DNA of 64,000 nucleotides from Gigaspora margarita (lineage: Eukaryota > Glomeromycota > Glomeromycetes > Diversisporales > Gigasporaceae), in the NCBI GenBank assembly GCA_009809945.1, contig WTPW01001090.1:1-64000 (forward strand), in the 5' to 3' direction. The position numbers and the translations under genes were made by a program. Of the stretch, positions 33,642 through 43,892 are shown one piece after another; positions within the stretch are counted from its first letter, which is position 1, and each line of letters opens with the position of its first letter. The notes beneath the pieces were generated by a model. It ran no database searches and was not told where the DNA came from. It worked only from the letters and a program-made list of their open reading frames with translations.

Positions 33642-34944
33642 GTTCAAGCTCGAAAAGAACCATTAGCAGATATGGGGCATTAGAAACCAAGACATCCCAC
33701 TATATCTGGAGAGAAAAAAATTTTTAGTATCGGGTGATGGAATCATAAAACAATTCCTACTTAATTCAAGTTTTGGAGGAACTTATATAGATGTGATAAA
33801 AAATGAAATAATTATTAATACAGTAAATCAATCTATGATTCCGTATATAAGGAATGAATCTCAGATACAACCATACTTAGATGTGTTATCATTTAAACCA
33901 GTATCCAAATCATTAGAAACTTTACAAACTTCGCTTGATCAAATATATGACATGGCCATTTTTTATGATGCAGATAATGTAATTTTTGGTATTTTTCCAG
34001 AAGAAAATAATATTATTATACATATGTATGAAGATTATCAAGAAATTAATCAAGCATTTATAAATGCTGTCGAACCATATGGGCCAAAAATAATTTTTCA
34101 TCCAAGAGAAATATCATTAAATACTGAAATTAGTGTAAATAAGCGTACTTTAGATATTCTGTTATTAGGTGGATATGGTATAGTTAATCAACATAAAGGA
34201 TGTTCAATGGTTTTTTTGGCAAAAGCAAAAAATGAAACTAAAAACTATATTGTAACTGCTGAACATTGTGGAGATGATACGGAATTTTTCTACCGTGCCT
34301 GGAATAAACCGCGTACGAATGAATTAGTTGGACCAATGTTGCCTGATGAGAATGAACATTATGACGTTGGTTTAATTGATTTAAGTAATATGAGTAAATT
34401 TCTCAAACCATTACCATCCATAAGGAATACTGATTCTTAACAATTTCCTCAGTTATATATCAATGATGGTATGCCTGTATTAAGTCATGGTGTTCATTTG
34501 TGTAAGTCTGGTTATACTACACATGTTACTTGTGGGTTCGTAAAAGCATTTGATGTGATTTATTATGCGGGAGATTTGGAATTTGATAGTGATTTAATTA
34601 TGACAAATATTGATGCCCAGTGTGGTGATAGTGGCGGGACTGTATTTGCTTATTTCAATCTGAATACAGTGATTCTAAATGGTATTTTGGTTTATATAAT
34701 TGGAAATGCTAATACTATGATTTTGCCATTAAGTATGATTATCAAGCATAGTTAGGGTTGGAAATGGGCCGGGCCNGGCCGGGCCTGGCAAGGCCCAAAG
34801 CCAAGCCCAGAAAAAATTTTTGGGCCCAAGCCCGGCCCAAAAAAAAAAAGCCCGAAATAGTGGGCCGGGCCGGGCTTAATTTTAAATTAGGCCCGGCCCA
34901 CTCAGGCCCGTTCAGGCCCACTTAGGTCCAATTAGGGATTTTTA

Positions 34945-35183
34945 CAGGGCTGTCCCCAAATTTCCGGGTCGGATGCGTCGGATCTAGGTCGGCGTTTAGC
35001 CCTACTTGTTAGCAGGTTCTATAGCAAAATAATCAGCTGGGCATTTTTTACTTGATGAATGGATATGATTTATTAGTAAAATTTTTTATGATCTTGGGGC
35101 AAAATCGATCAATTCCGATCCAGCCGACCATGATTCCGATGTACTCCGACGTATCCCGACCCGGAATTTTGGGGACCCCCCTG
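34945..35183. mobile_element. TA-target MITE nested in hAT element
   Basis: CAGGGCTGTCCCCAAATTTC at the left answers ATTTTGGGGACCCCCCTG at the right, with inverted similarity for about 40 bp (CCGGGTCGG / CCGACCCGG follow). TA flanks both ends (34943-34944, 35184-35185). Non-coding; Tc1/mariner-like by target. Confidence 0.85.
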
Positions 35184-35459
35184 TATGAGTTCCAATTAGG
35201 TCTGGTATTACAATCATTGGAAGAACTTAATGAAATTGTGCCTGTTTAGTTTGATCGTGAAACAAAAGTACTTAAGGTTAAATGGTTTAAAAAGATAAAC
35301 TAACGCACATAATTATGGGTATAATGTTTATCTTTATTAATATGAATCAATACATCAGGTTATCACAATAATACTAAATACTATCACAATCGTTAATGAC
35401 TTGTTCAATACCTTTTTCTCTAAGTGAAAACTGAGCCTTTGTATATTTTTAATTTATTT

Positions 35460-35558
35460 GGGAGCTTTAAGCTCTCAATTGGAGCTTTAATCACTCTATT
35501 GGAGCTTTGATCACCTGTTTGGAGCTTTAATCACCTGTTCAGAGCTTCGATCATCCAA
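35460..35558. repeat. 20-bp tandem repeat, five units
   Basis: Units of the form TTGGAGCTTTAATCACCTGT, five in a row with a few changes each. It lies in the interior of the 1,741-bp hAT element. Confidence 0.85.
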
Positions 35559-36540
35559 CTATGCTACAAACTAGGTCTAATTAAGAAATATATAACGATA
35601 AAATAACAATACTAACTAAAAAATAAAAAATTGAGCATAACACCGACCAGGCTCAATCTACTATTCAATGATATTGAAACTGGTGTTATTCTTTATTATA
35701 AATCTTCTGCATTGTATATGCATAAATAAAATCAAAAAATACTTAATAAATTTCTACAGTTATTATATTATTTTATTATTTCTAAGTTCTAGTATAATGT
35801 GATCGATGACATGTATGAAATTTAAACTAATGCATTCATTATGAACTTCGAAGGTCTATATACGTAATATCATGTAGATGACAACAATACTATGTAGTTG
35901 TTTGATATACATTTATATAAGTGTAATTATGTTTTTGCTTTTATATTAGATTTATTTCTTCATTTTTTTTTAAAAAAAATTTCTTATGAATGAGATTTTA
36001 ATTATTAGGTTTCTGCTTGAACTTTGATTTAATTGTTTGATATCTTGTATAAAAGAAGTAATAATTTAAATCATAGATTCTTAATTATTTACATTGTGAT
36101 CTAATGCGTGTATTTAATATTTTATGGCAATAATATTAAATTTGGCTTTTTATTGAGAGAAGGTGACACATAGATTGTTACACCAGAACAAATTTTCTGC
36201 AAGAACTAAATGTTTACAACATGCAGTTCAAATAATTTATAGAAGACATTTGCATAATAACTTCAGACAAATAATAGAATAATCAATTAAATTGAAGTGC
36301 CAATAGCATAATATATAGGCCCGTTGGGCCTGCTGGGCCTTGTCACAAAGCCCGTACCCGGCCCGATATTTAAACGGGCCTAACAAAGGCCCGGCCCAAA
36401 AATTAACGGGCTCAAAAATGTGGGCCCGAATTAGGCCCAAACCCAGCCCGGCCCGTAACTTCCCGGGCTTAGCCCGGCCCATTTCCAACCCTAAGCATAG
36501 TAATGTAGAACCTATTACAGCCAACAACATTTAGTGATTT

Positions 36541-37520
36541 CAAAATTAAACGACAGGAAAATTTAATCATTAAAAAAAAACTACTTATTTCACCTTATGA
36601 GGGTTTTCAATCACTCTCATTTCATTCTCTCACTTCAATATTTTAAAACTCAATAAGATTTTTTAATACTTCTATTCATTTTTGAAATATACTATTGTTT
36701 TTTAATTTGAAACCGCTAATTATATAAAAATGGTAGAATCTTACAAATTCAAAACTTTTAAAAATAGCAATAGTATTTTTACATATTAAAATTGCATATA
36801 ATTTGATATTTCACTGATGATTGTTAATATAGTTATTAGATGAGACGCATCCAATAAATAAATCTTGTTATAAAAATATAGTGGATAAATATTAAAAATT
36901 TTACCGAACTTTCTTATAACAAGAGATTATCAGTAACTTTCTTATATCGAGAGAATTTATTATAGACTGGTTTTAGCATTGACTTTTTATATCAAATTTT
37001 AACCAATATTTAGTTAAGTCAATGCAGTGTTTTTGCAAACTGCATTCTCCAATACTTTCCTCCTCACTAAAACTAAAAATAGATTGTTAACAGCATATCA
37101 TTAACTGGTTTAAAAATTTCAGTGCAAAAGTTTATCCGTAATTTTGGTTTTTTTTTTTGAGTAAAATCGAGAATTTCATGTGAGTGTCGATCACACCAAA
37201 AATTTGTTAACCTGATCTGCGTGACATCTCGATCGATTGATACACCCATGAAAGATTGTCACAGATGCACCAATCAGATAATCTACATTAATTAAAACAA
37301 TCGAATGTTTAAAGTAATAAATCCTATGTTAGAGTTAGAGTTATGCCCGAATTAGGGATTCTATTATACCAAAATTTTGCAAAAAATCTTTTTTGTTAGT
37401 GCGCAGTAGACGGTTTCATAGTGTCATTGTTAAAAGAGATCTGATTGGTGCATCCGCGCGATCTTTCATGGTCATACTGGGGTAGATGATTGATACAGTC
37501 ATATTTACGTAACTTGATTG
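36541..37520. other. Intergenic region between protease 1 and F-box 2
   Basis: Non-coding and collinear with 45080-45860 ahead of F-box 3 ('gagggtttt-aatcactctcatttcattctc', 'cttataacaagag', 'gactggttttagcattgac'). It differs by the MITE at 37245-37487. This shows that protease and F-box were duplicated together. Confidence 0.8.
37245..37487. mobile_element. MITE in F-box 2 promoter, 10-bp target duplication
   Basis: CCATGAAAGATTG at the left answers CGATCTTTCATGG near the right end, and GATGCACCAATCAGAT answers ATCTGATTGGTGCATC. GATTGATACA (37235-37244, 37488-37497) is duplicated; copies 3 and 4 show the empty site 'gattgattacagtcat' and 'gattgatacagtcat'. A 10-bp duplication suggests a Mutator-like source. 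It moves the distal promoter about 250 bp away from the gene. Confidence 0.8.
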
Positions 37521-37539
37521 TTTTGATTAGAGATCATCA
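37521..37539 (+). promoter_or_regulatory. Conserved promoter motif, F-box copy 2
   Basis: TTTTGATTAGAGATCATCA, 71 bp before the ATG, followed by 'gttcccacggttttac' as in copies 3 and 4. Confidence 0.55.
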
Positions 37540-37591
37540 GTTCCCACGGTTTTACCCACAATAATATCTTCACTAAAAAATTTCAACAATC

Positions 37592-39148
37592 ATGGCATCG
37601 AAAATGCTTATAGGCGATATGCCTGAATTAATGGAAAATATTTTTAAACACCTAAATAATGATATTTATTCATTATACTCGTGCGCTCTTGTAAACAGAC
37701 ATTGGTGCAAAATGTCTATACCTATTCTTTGGCAAGATCCATTTTCAATCAAACGAAGATCTTTATTCGTTCCTATATATTTTTCATCTCTTGGTGAAGA
37801 CGAAAAATTAGTTATAAAAGAATGTTTAAAAGAATTTGGGATAAATATTGAATTTTCCAAACCATTATTTGATTATGCAAGATTTCTAAAAGTTCATCAT
37901 ACATATCGATTAGCAAATAAAGTTAGAGAATGGATGTGCCGCAAACTTAATAATCCGTATTTACTTTATTACGACTCAAGGACAGTCCCCTTAATTACTT
38001 TAACATTCAAATTATTTCTTGAGAGTGGAGCCATTTTACATGAATTTTGTTTACATAATTCTGAATTTTTTAAATTTGAATTAGAATTATTAGAACAAAA
38101 TGTGCAATTTTACTCAAGACTCCAACATTTATCTTTGGATTTAATATCAAACTTTGGCATTGAAAATATTGCTAAATTCTTAAGGATCTTGGCAAAAAAT
38201 AATACGAAAATTAGTGCTTTGAGACTATTATTTTGTTCTAATTATGCAAATTCAATTCATACTTTATTTCCTGCTCTTATACACTTCATTAAATCACAAG
38301 AGCAGCTTAGGAAATTAATATTAGATGTAGATGATTGTACAGAATTCTACGGCATCATTTCAGCTTTAGAGTCTCAAAAAAACACACTACAAGAGGTTAT
38401 ATTATATGATTGTGTTTTCAGCGCAGAATTCGAGGTACTGAATAATTGTAAAAATTTAGATACGCTTCGTATTTTGGATTGTGATATAGAACTATTGAAA
38501 ATTTTAGATTATAAAATTAGCACTTTAGAGATATCATATTCCCAGATTGATGTACCGATTATAGTACAAATTTTAGAAAAGATTGGTATATTGCTACAAC
38601 GATTAAAAGTTGTAACAAGAACAGTAATTCGGGAAGAATCGTTATTATTAGAGGTACTTAAGTCCTTTTGTCCAAACATTATATACCTCTACATTACGGA
38701 TATTGGGCTTTCCACACAACTCATAGAACTTATTGGCAATTTACGAAAGCTTCAATTTCTTTCACTAGGATACGCTTATCACATACCAAGCATACCAAAA
38801 GAAGAAAGGGAAATACGAGTTATGCAATTTGCTAAAATATTGCCGTCAACATTGCAATATCTTGACATAGCTCTTAACACAGGTCTTTGCATACCGGGTA
38901 CTTTACTAGATTCATTTATTGGTATTTTGCTTGATTACTGCAATGCACCTTTAAAAAAATTGTTAATCAATAGTGTTAACCTTAATTACGAGAAAAACAC
39001 TAAAGCGCTAATCAGATACTGCACTCGAATCAGAACTTTGAGTTATGTGGGTATAGTCAAAAATTATGATTTATGTTATGATATTAGAAATGAACTGGAA
39101 AAATATGTTACATTGGCACCATATAAACATATTGTTATTAATTGTTAA
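37592..39148 (+). CDS. F-box protein with LRR-like C-terminal region, copy 2
   Basis: Intact 518-codon frame, alignable with copy 1 over its whole length. The F-box (about residues 9-53: MPELMENIFKHLNND... ALVNRHWCKMSIPILWQDP) is nearly unchanged, while the repeat region carries scattered substitutions and small in-frame indels. For instance, the 'DEIFHS' stretch of copy 1 is absent near residue 158, and 'SIP' and 'NTGLCIPG' are extra residues in the C-terminal third. Diversity concentrated in the substrate-side region is what a diversifying receptor family would show, but I did not compute substitution ratios. Likely an SCF substrate receptor; target unknown. Confidence 0.93.
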   Translation: MASKMLIGDMPELMENIFKHLNNDIYSLYSCALVNRHWCKMSIPILWQDPFSIKRRSLFVPIYFSSLGEDEKLVIKECLKEFGINIEFSKPLFDYARFLKVHHTYRLANKVREWMCRKLNNPYLLYYDSRTVPLITLTFKLFLESGAILHEFCLHNSEFFKFELELLEQNVQFYSRLQHLSLDLISNFGIENIAKFLRILAKNNTKISALRLLFCSNYANSIHTLFPALIHFIKSQEQLRKLILDVDDCTEFYGIISALESQKNTLQEVILYDCVFSAEFEVLNNCKNLDTLRILDCDIELLKILDYKISTLEISYSQIDVPIIVQILEKIGILLQRLKVVTRTVIREESLLLEVLKSFCPNIIYLYITDIGLSTQLIELIGNLRKLQFLSLGYAYHIPSIPKEEREIRVMQFAKILPSTLQYLDIALNTGLCIPGTLLDSFIGILLDYCNAPLKKLLINSVNLNYEKNTKALIRYCTRIRTLSYVGIVKNYDLCYDIRNELEKYVTLAPYKHIVINC

Positions 39149-40984
39149 ATGGAATCAAGTTGATCAAATTATAGAAACCACCAAGATCAAATAATAAAAC
39201 CATCCGAAATCTCAAATATGGGCCTTAAAAAATCATAAATAATTCGCATCTCAATAGGTTTATTACTTTACCAAATAGTTAAAATGCCATTTTATATTGA
39301 ATTTATTAATAATCATGAGACATATTCCTCAATTTATCCATTTATTAACGTTAATCGATGAAATAACTTTCTAAAAATATAAAAAATCAGTTTTTGGATT
39401 GGGTCTCACATCCATTAACCAGTTCATTTTGGACTAAATAATGCTTATTTAATTTGTCCAGATAGCTCACTTTTCGATTCGGTGTTTGTAGTTTATTTTA
39501 TTAATTATTTTTAAAATTTATTATTACTGCGCTATTCAAATTACTGTGATCATCAAGTAACCACCATCACGCCAAAGTCTACAAAATTCTTTAAATTCCT
39601 TATTTTAACAAATTGCACCGAAAAATCATAATAATATTACCAGAGATTTCTTGCTAAATACTAATTTTCTAGAAAACATCTATTATTATATTAGATTTTT
39701 CAGTAGATTAACAAACAATAAAAGATTTAAAATTTTGCTATTATAAATTTTGAACAAAGAAATTCTGTTTATTTTTAATATTTAAAAGCTTTTTCGAAGT
39801 TTACTGATTAAAATTAGCAGACCTTTATTGAGATATTTTCGTTCAATGATCTAAAACACAGACAATATTATGACAAATTTTAATTACCGTATTTGCGCGT
39901 AATAACGTGCAGAGGTGTAATTCGAATCAGCCATTACTCTAAATAATTCCCGGCGTGTTATTACGCGCAAACATGGTACTAATTAGCTAATAATTTTTTG
40001 GCAAATTATAAATTTACTAGATCGTTTGTGGTGTGTAATGCATAAAATTTGCCAATTACAGCAACTTGAAAATGTAGTAAAGTGATTCATGTATATACTG
40101 TTAGTAAATTTTGTAATTATTTTATATAACAAATGAATTAATTTGACGCGTTTTAGAGTCAAATTTTGGTGTCAAATTTTGGTCTATAATTCAGGATGTT
40201 TTCCGTTTCCAGCTTTACGCAACTATCCTGTGCAACAATTCCATACTTGACTTAATTTAAAAAATTATTTTTGCTAATAGGAAAAAAAAAATATTCGTTA
40301 TAAAGACAAAAAATTGAATATTTTGACCAGTGTCCGAAATTCAATTTTGATTTTATGTTCTCCACTAAGAACATTTTTCAAGTCATCAAGTTCTCAAAAT
40401 ATTTATATACTGTAGATAATTAAATTTGAATAATATCGAAAAAAAAAATTATTTAATGTTCTAAGATAAAAACACATCGGAAAAAAAATCAGAAATAGTC
40501 ATTATTCATTCTGAAAATTGAAATGAAAGTGATTATTAAAAAAACTCAACAGCTAATAAACTTGAGTATTAAGAACGGGTTTTTACCATTAATGTAACAT
40601 GAAGAAAATGTGAAGTAAACGCCATTCAATCGAACTAGCGACCCTTGAAAAGCACAAAAGCTGAAATCTACAAATTAAGAATGAAAAGCAAGGGGCAATT
40701 AGCGCAAATGTGTTTGAGAAAAAAAAAAATCTACGATCGAATTTATTTTCGTAAATATATAATTATGTAAAATTTTTATTTTTCTATATATAAATAAACT
40801 AAAAAATTCAATCAGAAGTACATATGTACGTGCAATATTGTAAATAGATGTTTTTTTTATTAGAGCAATCATAAAATAAATCTAGTAAATCTTCATAATA
40901 TATACGTTTGTGAAAAAATCCTGATTTTCATTAGAGTAATATTTAGGTTTGTGTAAAAATCGATTTTAGAGAGCATTTAGATCT
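39149..40984. other. 3' flank of F-box unit 2
   Basis: No gene. Collinear with the flank of copy 1: 'gtaaccaccatcacg' (39560), inverted-repeat element 39892-39971, 'caggatgttttccgttt' (40193), 'gaccagtgtccgaaattcaa' (40324). From about 40440 on it is AT-rich without recognisable content. Confidence 0.7.
39892..39971. mobile_element. Small TTTGCGCGTAATA-ended MITE, unit 2 copy
   Basis: TTTGCGCGTAATAACG at the left answers TGTTATTACGCGCAAA at the right. Orthologous copies sit at the same place in unit 3 (48298-48398) and unit 4 (51914-52017), and a copy lacking its left end near 30027-30112 in unit 1. The insertion therefore predates the duplication of the units. Confidence 0.7.
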
Positions 40985-42382
40985 TTGCTAAAATACTCCT
41001 AAATTCTTTTTATTATAGACCATATTGATATGTTTTATTATAACGACAAATAAATTCTACCGAATTTTTGTGAGTCCAATAATATAATTTATACGTCCAA
41101 AAAGCTTTATGATAGTCAACATCAGTTCCAATTCCGTGTTCATGAAAATAACCAATCATGCTAAAGTTATAATCTTGATAAGCAAGTTGGGTAAATATTA
41201 AAGAAAGGATCTATTTTATTAACATCAAAATAATTATATAAACTATTAATTATTTGCATGGAATTAGTATTGTATTAAACAGAAATAAATAATTGTCGCG
41301 GCTGAAGCTGGAAATGGCTGAAGCTGGAAATTAGAGGTCTCGATTTAAAACTATAAGCCCTGCTAAAATCCAACTATACTATTTTATTATAAACCCTAAC
41401 CCTAAATTCTAATCTAAAATGCATTCCAAAATTTTTTGTAAATTTCATATTAAATATTTAAAATTTCCAGCTTCAGCCATTTCCAGCTTCAGCCACGACA
41501 ATAATTGAAGTAAATTTTGTAATAATGAATGTTGGCCATCAATTTTATTAGTTGTAATGCGTTAATCAACTTGATTCAGTTGAATTTCATCTTCTTCCAT
41601 AGCATATTCTTCAAATTCCTCAATTATTAAAATCTTATTCAAATGTGCAACAACATACTGAATACGTGGACGTTTATTTGAATCATGACTCCAACAATCC
41701 ATTAATCAATTTAAAAAATAAAATTATTAAAAAGCATAGTATTACTGTAAAACTTAAAATCTTATAATTTTAAAATGTCATAAATAAAATATCTTCATAA
41801 ATTAAAGAATATTCTCGAGGCGTTCCATTAGCATCAGTTTCTCTTTTTCCATGTATTATAGCGTTCAAACAATCGTAGCAAAATGGGGATTCGGATTTTA
41901 ATGGTATAGCACCATTAGAAATTTCCCAAAGAAGTACTCTAACACTATATATATCAGAATTTTAGTCTAATTTATATGATTGTAAGTTCTGAAAATATTG
42001 TGGATCAAAATACTGAACAAACGAAAGTAAATGTTGATATTGATTTTGTTCAATGAAACTTTGTGAAGAACTACTTATGTTGATGTTTCATTTGTGAATA
42101 AAAAAATTTTCAGAATTATACAAAAAATTTCAACATTTATAAATCATAAAATATTATAAATAACAAATAGATAAATAAAATACTGAAATAATGATTAATA
42201 TTGTTATTCCCAAATTTCCATGTATTATATTATTGTCATGTAAATACTTTATTGCACTTGCATTCTGTTTAGCAAGATATAATTTATCGTTCCATGTCAT
42301 CTTATTAAAATTTTGTTCTGAATATTAATGAAGTGTTCCACCATCAACATATTCGAGAATCGCCATATATGTATTAGAACGT
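40985..42382 (-). pseudogene. Protein kinase-SEL1 pseudogene
   Basis: Minus-strand decayed host gene. From 42382 downwards: TYMAILEYVDGGTLH (hinge region), NASAIKYLHDNNIIHGNLG (catalytic-loop position, HGNLG instead of the active HRDL), FDPQYFQNLQSYKLD and SDIYSV-LLWEISNG (activation-segment end and helix F), then IHGKRETDANGTPREYSLIY. After a linker interrupted by a MITE (41293-41501), YFHEHGIGTDVDYHKAF near 41100 is a SEL1 repeat. AT-rich gaps at about 41720-41790 and 42100-42200 may be former introns. Stops and frameshifts interrupt it and the N-lobe is absent, so it is dead. The family is the tyrosine-kinase-like kinase/SEL1 fusion type expanded in Glomeromycotina. Confidence 0.82.
41293..41501. 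mobile_element. PIF/Harbinger-like MITE (TAA target)
   Basis: TTGTCGCGGCTGAAGCTGGA and the matching right end ...CAGCTTCAGCCACGACAA form inverted repeats of about 40 bp, each containing the word GGCTGAAGCTGGAAAT twice. TAA flanks both ends (41290-41292, 41502-41504). 'ccctaaccctaaa' occurs inside. Non-coding. Confidence 0.85.
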
Positions 42383-43080
42383 TATTTCAAGTGAAAACTG
42401 ACATTACACTTTACAAGAAAAAGAGTAATAATAGGCTTAAAAGTTTTACTATGTATAAGACGATGTGAGTGCGTTCTACGCGGTGAAGTAAAAATTGTTA
42501 AAATTTTTAATCATGCGAAATTTTTACAACTGTACTTTTTTTATTTTTTATTTATTATGCAATTTTTTTTTTATTTAAATTTATAAACCATTTTTTTAAT
42601 TTATTTATATAAAAATTTTATATAAATGTTTATTAATTTTTATTTATGCAAATGAACGTTTACGATATAATTATTATAAATGGTCGTATAATTTTATCGC
42701 TTATTCATATAATTTTATTATTTTTAATTTTTCACCGATTGAGAAATAACTTACCGGTACGTCCTTTCAATATTAAGAATGGCTTAGGTCAATTTAAATC
42801 GACTTGAATTGTGAAATGACCAATTTTGTAATATTTTTTTTATAGCCTTTAAAAATTCAAAAATAACCGTGCTTTTTTTTCCGCACCCTATTACCAAAAA
42901 TGGCATTCAATAAATAGGCATCACATGTTACGTTTTGTATTTCTTGTTTTACAAATTATATGATATTACTATTTTAACTTATAATTATTATTTTTGTATG
43001 AATAAAGATAGAATTTCTTTTGGCTTTTCGATTATCTAGTCATCCATATAATTATGCTCACAATAATGTAAGTGTTTGTA
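42383..43080. other. AT-rich spacer
   Basis: No gene and no clear repeat. Long A/T runs around 42530-42730. Confidence 0.5.
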
Positions 43081-43265
43081 TACAGTCGCACACTAAGTGC
43101 ACCCCGGACCATAGTAAAAAAAAGCAAAAAGTGCACTTAATGATGTGTGCATTTAGAGAGGTTAAAATTTATAATTGTTATATGACCTGAGATCAAATAG
43201 AGGGCATTTAAAGGGGTTTTTTAATATAGCGTGCACTTAGGGAGTGTCACTTAAGTGCGACTGTA
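43081..43265. mobile_element. Tc1/mariner-like MITE (TA target)
   Basis: TACAGTCGCACACTAAGTGC at the left answers CACTTAAGTGCGACTGTA at the right; TA is the duplicated target. Inner 'gtgcactta' words repeat near both ends. 185 bp, non-coding. Confidence 0.88.
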
Positions 43266-43892
43266 ATTATATCAAGAGAGATGAAGGAAGCTAAACCCAC
43301 TTAAGCCGAGCAAACACAAAACGCTACCAACTTACTAATATACCCTCTTTCTTTACGTATCATAACATCAACAAACATATGGTTACACGATGAATGTTCC
43401 TTCATCGAGTTACAAAAATGGCTCTCTGTCTTGGATAGCCTCCAAAATAATTTAAAATCAATAGAATTTTATTCAAGGAATGACCTGATTGTCTTCTACA
43501 CATTTGATATAGATACTGATTCTGATCATTAGCATTGGTCAAATGATTGCAAATCTCAAAGACTTAGTTTAAACTGATTACTACCCGATCACGATTTGAT
43601 TACTTTATTAATGTCGATTTATGTTGCAACATAAATCGACATTAATCAAGTATTGATTGTGTAGTAATTAATTTGGAAATGGATATCTGATTTGTGCCTG
43701 ATTTGCTATTTATTCAATCTGTGTCATCTTCACAGCCGTTGTTGCGGGATTAAACATTAAGTTCCTCTTATTCATTAATTTTTATTAATCCTAATCAATA
43801 AGATTATTTATACTCTGACCCTTTAATTATGAAATATTTTTTATATCTTAATAAATCTACTATTAATTATTTTTAAATTCCAAAACCTTTCT
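43266..43892. repeat. Spacer with a perfect 38-bp palindrome
   Basis: TTAATGTCGATTTATGTTG (43608-43626) is followed at once by its exact reverse complement (43627-43645). Pairing continues with mismatches outward to about 43576 and 43670 (GATTACTAC / GTAGTAATT). Apart from this the spacer is featureless; 'ctttaattatgaaatat' near 43820 begins the block duplicated ahead of protease 1 (32440). Confidence 0.8.

Larger units (their letters stand above)
34753..36493. mobile_element. hAT element, 1,741 bp, GGCCCGGCCC ends
   Basis: TAGGGTTGGAAATGGGCC and GGCCCATTTCCAACCCTA are 18-bp perfect terminal inverted repeats; AGCATAGT (34745-34752 and 36494-36501) is an exact 8-bp duplication. Subterminal DNA at both sides is dense in GGCCCG / CGGGCC repeats (one base at 34776 is N). 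The interior has no transposase. It contains a nested TA-target element (34945-35183), a short coding-like stretch around 35186-35250 and a 20-bp tandem repeat (35460-35558). The frames at 36237-36534 are translations of the GC-rich repeats, not genes. Confidence 0.93.
32510..36540 (+). pseudogene. S1-family serine protease pseudogene, copy 1, with two hAT insertions
   Basis: Host gene remnant in three coding blocks. The ATG (32510-32512) and codons for V-Q-A precede a 1.1-kb hAT insertion (32521-33641). Coding then resumes at 33642, with frameshifts before the 215-codon frame at 33793-34440. That frame contains the trypsin-fold histidine motif TAEHC (His158 of the frame) and YDVGLID with a likely catalytic Asp191. 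A stop (TAA where copy 2 has GAA) ends it. The next frame, 34471-34755, has CGDSGG with the catalytic serine. A second hAT element (34753-36493) then splits the 3' end, which resumes at 36494. The family assignment rests on the His/Asp/Ser motifs. The N-terminal part of about 125 residues before the protease fold is unassigned. Paralog: 43893-45060. Confidence 0.85.

Noticed and set aside
36237-36534. Frames on both strands rich in P, G, R, A
   Set aside because: They translate the GGCCCG subterminal repeats of the hAT element.
40610-40660. tRNA-like T-arm (minus GGTCGCTAGTTCGATTG)
   Set aside because: Only a B-box-like word; no A box or cloverleaf within the expected distance.
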